Below are positions 12,909 to 23,266 of a DNA stretch of 64,000 nt, one piece after another. The stretch comes from Panorpa germanica. Its lineage: Eukaryota; Arthropoda; Insecta; Mecoptera; Panorpidae. The stretch spans positions 17,112,001 through 17,176,000 of the forward strand of contig OY783209.1 of the NCBI GenBank assembly GCA_963678705.1. Reading direction: 5' to 3'. Each line of letters starts with the position of its first letter. The first letter of the stretch is position 1. A program made the translations under genes and the position numbers. The notes below the pieces were generated by a model. That model was not told the DNA's origin. It did not search any database and saw only the letters and a program-made list of their open reading frames with translations.

Positions 12909-13857
12909 AAAGTGCCGCTCACAATTTGTTCAGATTATGAGCCATTTGTAACTAAATTCGGAACTGGCTGTTATCGCTTCTTTTTATCTACGATCATATT
13001 GCTACTGTGAGATGCTGTCTCGTCCCAAATGTTCGCTGCAATATTGTATCGCATACTTGCACAAATACTCAAATACACATTCTGAAAATTCTATGAAAAT
13101 ATAATCTTCCTTTTTGGAATGTCTCTTCTTATTAACACAATATGTTTAAGCAATACATTTTTTTATTTTAATGCAAAAATGATATTTTGCATTTAGATCA
13201 TATTAATAGCTAACTTTAAATTTAATCAGAATTATTATAGTTGTGTCTCTTAGCGGCGAGGCAACGCGGGTATACCATTTAAACAGAGTAACATTTAACA
13301 TTCAAAACAGTCTTTGTGTAACAATTTAAACAGCACAGACAAGATGTCAACCCGTGGGGTTTTGTACATGGTGTCTATGTATTTCCTGTGTCTAATGTCG
13401 TAGAGTACAGAATGTACACGAACCAATTATATAAATTGCTCGTCATCCATCTTGAAATCGTAAGTCCTTGCTAGTGTCACTAAAAATATTCTCAGCTAAA
13501 AATTCGTGTGTGATAACGGCGAACGTCGAAGCTATTTTGTCGTATAGTGCCATATACAAAATGTATGAAACAGTATCGTTTTTCACTGACATGGAAGGAT
13601 ACGGCCTTGATCGTCACGTAACTACACTGATTTGTACGTACAGAAATTTCCAGTTGGATTACGGAGGGCATCGGAACAAAATTGACTGATATGTGCATAA
13701 AAACATTTATTTTCACTAATATTTAATTTTCATTCATTTAAATTATTTGGTACCACATCTTTCACATTCAATTTAACGTTTTTTCTAAAAAATTAATGTA
13801 ACTCCGTAAATGTAATTCACAGTCCATTGCATTTATTCTACTTTGTTTTTGCATTTA
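12909..13857. other. Stretch with no recognised gene
   Basis: At 13244-13272 the sequence GTCTCTTAGCGGCGAGGCAA resembles the Helitron-type end at 38351 (GTCGCTTAGCGACGAGGCGA) but with a damaged stem. The overlapping 73-74 codon frames at 13468-13716 on both strands match nothing known. Confidence 0.4.
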
Positions 13858-14899
13858 CCAGGTGTATGCATAAGTTCCTTCCGGTTTATCTAGGAGATGG
13901 CGCCAGCAAAAAAGTTCTCAGTGTATTAATTTGATACGTCAGTTTGTCCATCTGATATTAACCTACAAACACACGTCTGCTAAAAGTCAACATTTGCTGG
14001 TAGAAACATATAGTGAACACTGAATACGCTTCATCGAATAGAACATATTAGACATGGTTTCGACAATTCAAAAGTGGTGATTTCAATGTGAAAGACAGTG
14101 AATGCTCTGGTAGGATAGAGATGCGAAGACGAGCAGGAGTTCTTGGATGATGACCCAACTCAAACTCAAAAACAATTAGCAAAACATTAAATGTGTCACA
14201 GGAAACAATCACCAGACGTTTAAGAGTAATAGGGAAAATCAATAAACTCGGTAAATGGGTCCCACACGATTTGAATGAACATCAAATGGATAATTGCAAA
14301 GTCACTTGTAAAGTGCTGCTTCAACGCCACAACTATAAATCATTTTTGCATCTAATTGTGACTGGTGACGAAAAATGGATTTATTTTGAAAACCCGAGGC
14401 GGAAAAAATAATGGCTTTCACCCGGTCCTTCAACACCAAGGCCTTCGGCTTCGGCAAGAAGACCATGCTCTGTGTCTGGTGGGATTAGAGCGGTATTGTG
14501 CACTATGAACTCTTTAATTCTGGCGAAACCGTTAATACATAACTCTATCGCCAACAAAAGATTAATTTAAACAACACATTAATTGAAAAACGACCTGCTA
14601 AAAGACATGGCAAAGTGACTTCGTTACACGACAATGCGCCGTCTCACACAGCAAAACCAGAGAAAGACCTTGAAATCTCTTGAATAAGGCATTTTTTGCC
14701 ATAATCCATAATTTCGAAAAAGTTAGAAAAGGTCTCGACGAATGGTTTGACGCAAAAGACAAGCACTTTTACTGACATGGTATTCATAAGCTACCTGAAA
14801 GATGGACGAAATGTGTACAAGCCGATAAGCAATATTTTGAATGAAAATTTCGTGTTTTTTTTACAGAAAAACCGAAACAAAACTTATGCATATACCTGG
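13858..14899 (+). mobile_element. mariner transposon, defective
   Basis: Terminal inverted repeats match: the left end starts CCAGGTGTATGCATAAGTT and the right end read inward starts CCAGGTATATGCATAAGTT, both continuing to a ..CGGTTT. Each end is flanked by TA (13856-13857, 14900-14901), the standard Tc1/mariner target duplication. Length is 1042 bp, against about 1.25-1.3 kb for complete mariners. The transposase inside is frameshifted and has lost the part carrying the third catalytic aspartate. Confidence 0.93.
14044..14844 (+). pseudogene. mariner transposase, broken
   Basis: Fragments appear in order but in different frames. First comes a helix-turn-helix-like stretch (VSQETITRRLRVIGKINKLGKWVPHDL, from about 14190). 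Next is VTGDEKWIYFENPRRKK, which holds the first catalytic Asp (about 14357-14408), then FNSGETVN and QQKINLNNTLIEKRPAKRHGK, then LHDNAPSHTA with the second Asp (about 14624-14653). The PYSPDLAPSDYHLF segment with the third Asp of the DD34D triad is missing, and the sequence resumes in the C-terminus (GLDEWFDAKDKHFY, LPERWTKCVQADKQYFE). Several stops and frameshifts make it inactive. Mauritiana/cecropia-like affinity is only a guess. Confidence 0.88.
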
Positions 14900-14901
14900 T
14901 A

Positions 14902-15397
14902 AGTAAGATATGCCATGTAATTGAATAAATTAATGTAGAAAAATGTAGTGCTTAGCAGAAAAACATTTTAAATGATTACATTACATACTATATCCACCAC
15001 AACTAGTTATATCAAAATTTATACTAGTTTATAAAATGTACGTAGTACGAGAGTTAACATGAGATTACGACCTACAGATGTTTTATGTTACATTCTCATA
15101 AATTATGCGTTTTAAAACTTTTAAGTCAAAACCATAACCTACATTTATTTTATCTTTCATTCCTTTGAAAACTCACTCATAAATTGCATTCAGTAATTAC
15201 CTAAAATATCAAATAACAAGAGTTCTTTTATGTTCATTAAATAAATAGAACCAATGTCTTACTTTGCAGAAGTCATAAATTATACATTTAAAAACTGTAA
15301 GTCAGAACCGTGACCCTTGTAACCCATGTAGTAAATCCCACGCTGATTCTAAGAACCACTTGACACTTGACTAAGTGTTACACCCTTAGGTTAATAT
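14902..15397. other. Stretch between mariner and LTR A
   Basis: AT-rich, no gene or terminus recognised. It ends in ATAT directly before the LTR of errantivirus copy A. Confidence 0.5.
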
Positions 15398-15661
15398 AAT
15401 TAAAGTTTGAGTAATTTAGACTTTAATAAAAAAAACAATTTATTTTAATTTTACTTAAATAATATTTATTTGAACTAATATTCACTGCGAGATGCAGGTT
15501 ATGCCTAGTCTCAAATGGTGAGCCAGCCAATTACAATCTGCGCGATGCAGATTATACATGAACTTGAACTAACTAGATTAAGATTAACATATTACTTATA
15601 TACTATTTTATTATCTCTAAAGTGCATGGTCAGCAAAGATACTGAAATGTGAGTTATAACA
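15398..15661 (-). repeat. 3' LTR of errantivirus copy A
   Basis: Same sequence family as the LTRs at 22923-23266 and 29412-29755. It starts AATTAAAGTTTGAGTAATTT on the plus strand and ends GAGTTATAACA. It is 80 bp shorter than those LTRs: it has one copy instead of two of an internal ~50-bp direct repeat and lacks about 27 bp near the GTTATAACA end. A polypurine tract (minus AGAGGGAAGG, plus 15662-15671) adjoins it, marking it as the 3' LTR of a minus-strand element. It is preceded by ATAT, the same four bases that flank copy B. Confidence 0.88.
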
Positions 15662-15737
15662 CCTTCCCTCTAAGATAAAATCTTATGCTTCAAATGTAGC
15701 AAAAGGTTTTTGCAACTCTTCAATATTTTTGCTATTT

Positions 15738-15749
15738 ATTTCTTGTGCA
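15738..15749. repeat. Target site duplication, left of LINE C
   Basis: ATTTCTTGTGCA here is matched by (A)TTTCTTGTGCA at 19113-19124, directly after the LINE poly(A) tail. The uninterrupted site is seen at the same point of errantivirus copy B (about 23340). Confidence 0.93.
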
Positions 15750-15770
15750 AACAACAAGTCAATCTACGAT

Positions 15771-16318
15771 GTAATGTTCCTGTGTCATTCCAGGGTAAAG
15801 ATTGAACCACCTCGTTTTAAAAGAGAAGTGCCACAATGTTTGAACTGCCAAAGGTACGGCCATACTAGGTCTTCTGTCACAGAAGAGCAAGATGTGTTAA
15901 GTGCGCAGTAGACCATCTCACAACTTTGTGCGCCTGGAAAGATAAGGAGAACGAAAATGTGAAGTGTGTTCTCTGCGGACAAAAGCATCCAGCAAATTAC
16001 AAGGGTTGCTCCGTGTATCAAGAGATTGTACAACGCAAATTTCCACCGCTCCGTCCAAAGTTGGTTAAGGAAGCACCAACTACACTACCAACTTCGTCTA
16101 TACGAACAGGAACTTCTTTCGCCCAAGCCACTTCCAACAAACCAGGGGAAACTCAACAAACCAACTATGCGCATCAAAATCAAGAACAAACGCCCTCTCA
16201 GTCCAGTGATATAACTGAACTTAAGTCAATGATGAAAGGTCTTATGGAGCAAATGGGCATAATGCTCAATTTGCTTACTACTCTTGTCACACGAATGCCA
16301 CAATGTTCAACGTCCTAA
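15771..16318 (+). pseudogene. LINE C ORF1, C-terminal part
   Basis: Nucleic-acid-binding ORF1 protein of a Jockey-clade LINE, which packages the RNA in the RNP. The visible part covers the CCHC knuckles: CLNCQRYGHTR, then after a one-base frameshift CHRRARCVKCAVDHLTTLC, then CVLCGQKHPANYKGC, the standard triple-knuckle arrangement. A Pro/Gln/Thr-rich region and a short helical tail (ELKSMMKGLMEQMGIMLNLL) follow, with the stop at 16316-16318. The N-terminal half is missing through 5' truncation. The stop overlaps the predicted ORF2 start (ATG at 16303) by 16 bases. Confidence 0.85.
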
Positions 16319-18921
16319 AAATAGCGATCTGAAACTCCAACGGTCTTGCTCAGCATAACCAAGAAGTAAAATGGTTTCTAGTAAATCAAGAAATAGACAT
16401 CATGCTGATATCGGAGACTCATTTTACATCAAAAAGCTACATAAAAATTCCAAACTACAAAATCTACGACACAAAACACCCAGACGATAAAGCACATGGT
16501 GGTACTGCCATCATTATTAAGTCATCAATTAAGCACCACCAATTAAATACCCACCAAGACCGTTCACTCCAGGCAACAAGCATAGAGGTTGAGGAATTAA
16601 ACAGAAACATAGTCATCACAGCCGTTTATTGTCCGCCAAAATACAGCATCAAGAAAGAACAGTTTACAGCGTTCTTTAATAGTTTAGGACCACGGTTCAT
16701 CGCTGGAGGTGACTATAACGCCAAACATCCAGACTGGGGGTCTAGGCTCACAAACCCCAAAGGAAACGAGCTGTACAAGTCCATAGAAGAGAACAGCCTA
16801 ACTACACTCTCCACTGGTGAACCAACATACTGGCCGTCGGACAGGACAAAAATCCCGGACCTTATAGACTTCAGTGTCATAAAGGGTATATCAAGTAAAT
16901 ACCTCAAGATGGAGTCATGTCTAGACCTTTCTTCAGATCACTCGCCAATTATTTTAACCTACAGTACACAAATACTGGAGCAACCACCGATGACAAGTAT
17001 TACAAACAGGAACACCAACTGGGAACTATTCCGGAGTTTAATAAATTCTAACCTGAACTGCAATATACCGCTCAAAACAGAAGATAACATCGATCAAGCA
17101 GTTCAGAGGCTAAATAAAACTATAATTGATGCAGCTGAAGAGGCAACCCCACTAAGCAACCCACGCAGAAGAACGGTATCCTGCCCTATGTTAGCAAAAC
17201 AAAAAATTGCTGAGAAAAGAAGGTTAAGACGAATTTGGCAAAACACTAGGACTCCCAGAGATAAAACGCTATTTAACAAGGCTTGTAAGGAACTTAAGAA
17301 CCTCTTACACGACATCAAAAACCAAGAGCTAGAACAATACCTAGAGAAGTTAACCGCTACAGAAACCACAAACTACTCCTTATGGAAAGCCACCAAGCAG
17401 CTCAAACAACCCAAAATACGTAACACCCCAATTAAAACTAGTGATGGCAAATGGGCAAGAAGCAATAATGAAAAAGCTGCAACTTTCGCGAAACACCTCG
17501 AAGATGTATTCAAGCCACTTTCTCCAAGCCGCAGTGAAGAAGAGGAAAAATACATACACGAGTTTCTAAGGAGTCCACCCACTGCTAGTGACAGGATAGG
17601 AGGTAAAATATTGTAAGAACTGCCGGAAAAAGGAACGAGATATTTAACAATATTATTCAACTCAATGGTAAGACTGGGAATATTTCCGACAAAGTGGAAA
17701 ATTGCTGAAGTAATACTGATCCCGAAACCCGGAAAAGATGAAAAGGAGGTTACCTCATACAGACCAATCAGCCTATTACCTATAGTGTCAAAGCTATTTG
17801 AGAAGTTACTGCTCAAGAGGCTCAAAGCTATAGTAAAAGTTAACAAACTGATACCGACCTACCAATTTGGCTTCAGGGAAAAACATGCTACAGTCGAGCA
17901 GATCCACCGAGTTGTTTGTACCATCAACACAGCGCTACACACAAAGCAATACTGCTCCGCAGTATTTTTAGATATAAGCCAAGCTTTTGATAGAGTTTGG
18001 CATTCTGGATTACTATACAAGCTTAAAGTAGCATTGCCCAACGACATCTTTCAGATATTGAAATCGTACCTGACAAATAGAAAGTTTGTCGTAAAGTACC
18101 AGGACGGACAATCTACTATGCGCAAAATCGAATCTGGTGTTCCGCAAGGCAGTGTACTCGGTCCCATTCTGTATCTACTGTTTACAGCAGATCTTCCCGG
18201 CTCGTCCGAAACTACAGTAGCTACATTTGCAGACGACACTGCTGTGTTAGCACTTCATAAGGATCCGGTTACTGCTTTGATGAAACTGCAACGACACCTG
18301 CTTAAGATACAGGAATGGCTAAACAACTGGCGGATAAAAGTAAATGAAATAAAATCTGTGCACGTGACATTTACTCTAAAAAGGTGTACGTGTCCCTTAG
18401 TGACTCTTAATAACATTGCACTTCCTCAGACAGAGACAGTGAAGTATCTAGGCATGCACTTGGACAGACGTCTAACATGGAAAACCCACATATGGAAAAA
18501 GAGGCTTCAACTAGAAGAAAAACGAAGAGAACTATATTGGCTCCTTGGCTGGAAATCGCAAGTGTCTCTGGAAAATAAACTGCTAATATACAAGACAATA
18601 ATTCGGCCAATATGGACTTATATCATACAACTATGGGGCTGCGCTAGCATGTCAAACATAGAAATTCTCCAGCGTTTCCAAAACAAAATATTGAAACAAA
18701 TATTAAATGTCCCAAGATATGTCCCTAACTGGCTAGTACATAAAGATCTTCGAATGCCCCTGGTCAAAAAGGAAATCCAAAGCAACAGTAGGAAGTACCA
18801 CCTTCGATTGCAGAATCATCCCAATGAAGCAGCAGTGAAGTTGTTCCATCATAGGCCAATAAGACGACTGAAAAGAGCAGATCCCAAGGACTTAGCGAAT
18901 TTAAACCCAAATGAAAACTAA
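16303..18921 (+). pseudogene. LINE C ORF2 (endonuclease-reverse transcriptase)
   Basis: Endonuclease and reverse transcriptase for target-primed reverse transcription. The start at 16303 (MFNVLKIAI) gives the family N-terminus, but codon 10, Trp in relatives, is TGA (16330-16332). The endonuclease domain shows ISETHF, AHGGTAIII, AGGDYNAKHPDWGSRL and SSDHSPI. A second in-frame stop (TAA 17614-17616) and a small deletion, which removes the KKAPG.D motif before DRIGGKIL, separate it from the reverse transcriptase. That domain has SYRPISLLPI, QFGFREKHAT, VFLDISQAFDRVW, SGVPQGSVLGPIL and catalytic FADDT (about 18226-18240). The C-terminus is complete, including KYLGMHLDRRLTWK and WTYIIQLWGC, to 18921. 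Inactive through two stops and the deletion. Confidence 0.93.
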
Positions 18922-19113
18922 AATTAAAATGTCATCGTACTAATAAAATATCAGTTAAACTCAGTTATTGTACATAGTATAAAGGGGTAAGGTGTAAGGG
19001 GGAGTCATCAATGGATGGCAACCTCACATGTCATTTATGTCATACAATTTTACTTAATGTCCTCGGACAGATTGTAAATTAATTAAAAGGAAAAATAAAA
19101 AAAAAAAAAAAAA

Positions 19114-19124
19114 TTTCTTGTGCA
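19114..19124. repeat. Target site duplication, right of LINE C
   Basis: TTTCTTGTGCA, identical to 15739-15749. It follows the poly(A) run and continues into errantivirus env sequence. Confidence 0.93.
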
Positions 19125-20780
19125 TTTTCATTTTTTATTATTTTTATTTTTCTAAAATATTTGATTAACTTATATACTACAATAGTAATTATTATAAATA
19201 ATATAGGTAATAATGTTTAATTAATTATGTAAACATGGTAAGAGAGCTAGGGTGGTCTGTAGCTTGTCTACGTTGCCCAGGTCCAGGTGTTTTAGGTTGG
19301 TCACGATAGAGATGTTTAGGTGTTTGTTTTGGATCTCTGGTATTTTTAGCAGGGAAATGGTGTTTCAAGCTTCGACTTTCTCTTCTATATCTATGTATTC
19401 AAGAGTATTATCTGTAACAGAAAATTGACAATCTCGTGCAAGGTGTATTATATATGTTCCTTGTAGACGTATGTCACGCTGGCTGCTGCATGTTAAGGTG
19501 CTACTGGTTTCGTCATTTGTGATTAACATCCAGGTGTTAAATTCGATGTTCTGGATCTTGATGCTGGTTAGAGAAATCACTAAGAGTTGACATTTGCTGG
19601 TTAACTGGTTTTGAATTAGTTCTATCTCGCAGGTGGTTTCCTCGATGTTGAGTGGTTCGCTAAGCTTGCATAGGAATTGATTGTTATATATTTCTTTGCA
19701 GGGTGCATTAAAATCTACATGTTTATACTCATTCACAATGGTTTATTGGGTTCTGAAAATAATCATTTAGAATTTATTGTTATAAGGTATGGAGATTGGA
19801 TATAGTTTATAATACGTAAATATATTAGGGTTTACAAGTGGTATATTTATTACAAAAACGATTAGGAATTTATTGGTGTATGCTTTGACTTTGCTAATAG
19901 TTTCATATTGTTGAATGTTCTCTGATGTAATATCGTAAGGCAGTTTGATATGTTTGGTTGTATCAACATGTTCCTTTATTGTTTGTAATTCTGCTAATAG
20001 GTGATCAGGTTCCAGGATTGAACCACTAAGCGTGTTCAGTTTAGCGAATGTTATGTCAGTTTCAATGGTTCTTAGTAGGTGCAAAAGTAATTGCATTGAT
20101 TGACGGACAAGTACGATCGATTCTGTTATAAAGATGTTAAATACTTGGTGTTGGAGTTTATGGATATCGTTCATTAGGAATTTGGTACGTTTATCTAGTT
20201 CTTCTTGATTAGAATTAATGGTGTGTAGGGCCGATTTAAATTGATCGAGTATATCGTTTGTTAATTTTATTTGTTTAGATATAGCTTTATTTAGAGTTTT
20301 TTGTTTATTATCAAGTGTCTCCAGGGCTAAATTTATACCCTCGCCGTCGTTAGCGTCTAGGTTTCCACCGATTGCTTTCCAAACAGTACCTAAGCCATAT
20401 ATGCAGCCTCTTTTTTCTCTTCGAGTTGGGAGAATTTGTTTAAATTTTCTACTTATTTCCATATCCAGGATGTCCGTTACAGCAGTGCTGTGCCCATAGG
20501 TTGTAAATTTCTTTTTTTCTAATTTCGTTTTAATATCTTCTCTAGTCAGGTGTACGTGGTTATAATATTTTATTAAGGGGTCCAAATCTATTTTCTTGAC
20601 TAAAGTCCAATATTCCTTGATGTTTTGGGCTGTTCCTAGTTGCACAGGATATAATCCTGGGTTATCAGTGATTTTAATAATTCGGCATTCATAAATATCG
20701 CTGGTGTTGATTGCGGTGATGATCCTGCAACAATCAGGATTCCTTAGTACTTGATCGTGTTTTAATATATTTATTTATAA
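19125..20780 (-). pseudogene. env of errantivirus copy A
   Basis: Envelope-like glycoprotein of an insect errantivirus, of the Gypsy Env/baculovirus F-like class. The longest intact piece (20645-19767, in a frame that stays open upstream to about 20775) contains a furin-type cleavage signal RREKRG (about 20423-20406), a glycine-rich stretch and a helical heptad-like region. A Cys-containing ectodomain piece follows (19736-19365). Relative to copy B there are two nonsense codons between these pieces and one at the end (EKVEA then TGA). About 30 bp at the membrane-proximal end are deleted. The C-terminal tail is cut off by the LINE insertion and lies at 15680-15749. No ATG with a signal peptide is visible at the 5' end, in line with a spliced env mRNA in this group (inference). 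Non-functional. Confidence 0.82.
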
Positions 20781-22162
20781 TTAATTAATAAATAAATAAT
20801 TCATTTGTATTTCGGGATTTGAGTGACTGATGTATTTGTGCTTTGTGGGCCCATGCCGTTTAAATACTTCTAGGACCTTTTTTTTTTGTTCTTTTAAAAA
20901 GTCCTTGTGCTATAGGGGGCATTCGTATTGTTAATTCGGTTGGTGAATTTTTAAATTTTTTTAGAAATTCGGCAAGCTTGTCAAGGCAGTTTTGTTGGTT
21001 GCAGACAAGATTTATTGTGTGTCCAAATGTTCTGCCTCGCGTGAGTTTGTATATGCCCTCTACGAGGTTATTAGTTCTTTTAGCTTTATTTAATATGTAT
21101 TCGAAATTGGGTGTGTCTTTTGCTATTAACTTTGCGAATTAATTGTAGTATCTTGGTTTTTCGTCTCTGGGGTTAAATTTGTCGTGAACTAGGTGTAGAA
21201 TATAATCTGTCTTAGATTTATCGACAGGTAGCGTAGTGCGTTCAAATAAGACGTTAATTCTTTTCTCATTAAACTGGTTTGGAGTTGGGTTTTTTATGTT
21301 GGTTTTTTCTATGTTATCTACAGGGAGTGTAGTGCATTCGAATAGTACATTACTTCCTTCTTCGTTAAGTTCGTTTGAAGTTGGGTTTTTAATTTTGGTT
21401 TTCACTAGGTTATCTATATGTGTTTCTCTTAATTTTTTATTTTTTAAATCTTCTATTTTAGCTATATAAGTATCAGATACTTCTAGTACTTTAAAGGGTC
21501 CTGTGTTCTTTATTCGGCTTTTGCCCTGTTTTGATTTAGTGTTGAGGTATACGATATCTCCTTGTTTTACGTTTGGGTCTTTAACGGTAGCATTTCTCTT
21601 ATTAATAACCTGTTCTTTACGATTTGCATTTATTTCTTTAATTTTTGAGTATAGGGTTGAGATTTTAATTTTATGATTTTGGGTGTATAAGTCCATGAGT
21701 GTTTTGTCATTATTCATAAGCAATACTGACTTGGTTTGTAAGTGTCCATTTATTATTTCAAAAGGTTTATATGTTGTACTGGAATGTGGGGTTTCGTTAT
21801 ATCCTATAATAGCATATTTCATGATTGTTTCGGGTGTAAGATCATGTTTATGTTTCACTGTACGATATAGTTCTAGTATCGTGGAATGTGCCCGTTCTAT
21901 TGGAGAAATTCTTTCGTGTCTGTATGGTGTTGTTATATGAATTTCAATTTTATGTAATTCTAGTAATTCTTTGATGAGATTATTTAAAAATTCAGTTCCT
22001 CCATCCATCGTAATATGATTATGTATGCCGTCGTGTGAAAAATACGTTATTAGTTTATCGGCAACTTCTGTGGATGACCTATTGGTGATTTTGTATGCCT
22101 GTGTGTATTTTGAAAATACATCTATTATAGTAAGGAATTGGGTATTGTCTGAGTTGGATTCA
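20781..22162 (-). pseudogene. Integrase/pol end of errantivirus copy A
   Basis: C-terminal half of a Gypsy-group integrase. Visible are a segment with the first catalytic Asp (FLTIIDVFSKY, about 22140-22110), MDGGTEF with the second Asp (22008-21988), and SPIERAHSTI with the catalytic Glu (about 21910). The GPFKVLEV-type C-terminal DNA-binding fold and a long tail follow. An in-frame TAA after KPRYYN (21139) interrupts the tail. The frame otherwise continues to MNYLFIN and a stop at 20781. Env begins immediately after. The N-terminal zinc-binding domain and all upstream pol are missing. The tail contains two copies of a ~35-residue internal repeat (NLVKTKIKNPTSNELNEEGS / NIEKTNIKNPTPNQFNEKRI). 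Confidence 0.88.
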
Positions 22163-22922
22163 AATCAAACACACTAAAAAGTCGTCGCTTTACGACGAGG
22201 GTATCTGGTTATTTATAATATTGGATAGAAATTCCAATTTTTTATATATTGACGATGTTCACCCCCTTTGGAAATATGCTAATGACTAATTTTTTCCGGG
22301 ACAAATTTTTAAAAAACGTTGAGAAAGACCTTTTTGTGTACTGTATAAGAAAACTTGTTGTGAAGACAGCCAATGGTATATTGCACGAGTTGTAGCTAAA
22401 ATAATATATTACCAACTGACTGATGAATGGCACGAAAACATTTATAGTTCGTATTTACATCGCAAAGTGTGTACATGTACACACTTCGCTGTAGTAGCGA
22501 TAAAGAACACACATCGAAGAATTTAAATCTGATAGTCTCAGCAAAATGCAAATAGCCGAACACACATGTGTAGACAAAGGTTAAGACTTTTAAACTATTT
22601 TGTATTGGTGCCGTTATGACTAAATATAGATATAAAAAAAAAAATTTTTATTAAAATTTCAATCACATTTTAGAATTTTATTTAAATCTTCAATATTATT
22701 AAATATATTTTTTTTCAAAATTATAAATAATATACTCTACTCTAAATAAGTGTCTTTTAACGAATAATTACTTCTCTTACCGTCTTGGTAATGGAATAAG
22801 AACAAATTAATTTTTTGTATATCCTATATAAACACAACATTTATTGTTTGTTTAAACATAAAATTAATTAATATGTAAATACTATTTATAATATTAAAAC
22901 GATAAATAAATAATATGTATAT
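22163..22922. other. Spacer between errantivirus copies A and B
   Basis: No gene. Near the left edge, GTCGTCGC-TTT-ACGACG with AGGGTATCTGG then T (about 22184-22208) resembles the Helitron-type ends elsewhere in the window. A perfect 22-bp palindrome lies at 22465-22486. The right part is AT-rich and ends ATAT at 22919-22922, the target duplication of copy B. Confidence 0.5.
22465..22486. repeat. Perfect 22-bp palindrome
   Basis: AAGTGTGTACA followed by its exact reverse complement TGTACACACTT, with no spacer. Function unknown. It is close to a Helitron-like terminus. Confidence 0.9.
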
Positions 22923-23266
22923 AATTAAAGTTTGAGTAATTTAGACTTTAATAAAAAAAACAATTTATTTTAGTTTTACTTAAATAATATTTATTTGGAC
23001 TAATAATCACTGTGCAATACAGCTTATGCCTAGTCTCAAATGTTGAGTCAGCCAATTACTATCTGCGCGATGCAAATTATACATGAACTTGAACTCAAAA
23101 AGTGGTGAGCCAATTACTAACTGCGCTATGCAGTTTATACATAAACTAACTAGATTAAGATTAACATATTACTTATATACTATTTTATTATCTATAAAGT
23201 GCATGATCAGCAAAGATACTGAAGAGACATTGTTAGTTTGTGTCGTATGGAATGTGAGTTATAACA
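22923..23266 (-). repeat. 3' LTR of errantivirus copy B
   Basis: 344 bp. Read on the minus strand it starts TGTTATAACTCACATTCC and ends AAACTTTAATT. It contains two tandem ~50-bp copies of a block with CCAATTACTA.CTGCGC.ATGCA. A polypurine tract (minus AGAGGGGAGG, plus 23267-23276) precedes it in element orientation. Confidence 0.93.

Larger units (their letters stand above)
15750..19113 (+). mobile_element. Jockey-type LINE C, 5'-truncated
   Basis: The element starts within ORF1 (5' truncation), contains ORF1 zinc knuckles and a nearly complete ORF2, and ends in an AATAAA-like stretch and poly(A) (about 19091-19113). It is flanked by an 11-12 bp target duplication. It is inserted into errantivirus copy A and is therefore younger than that insertion. 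Its ORFs are the same family as the LINE at 32252-36694 but clearly diverged from it. Confidence 0.95.
15662..22162 (-). mobile_element. Errantivirus copy A, 5'-truncated and split
   Basis: Minus-oriented Gypsy/errantivirus (endogenous insect retrovirus-like) remnant. In its own 5'-3' order it has the end of integrase and pol (22162-20781), env (about 20780-19200), the env C-terminal tail (15680-15749), polypurine tract and 3' LTR. The copy stops at about 22162 inside the integrase core, so gag, protease, reverse transcriptase and 5' LTR are gone. A Jockey LINE (15750-19113) is inserted in the env tail. It aligns closely with copy B (22923-29755) over env and integrase, so both derive from one family. 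Confidence 0.88.

Noticed and set aside
17373-17846. 157-codon minus-strand frame
   Set aside because: Shadow of LINE C ORF2, which has clear endonuclease and reverse-transcriptase motifs on the plus strand.
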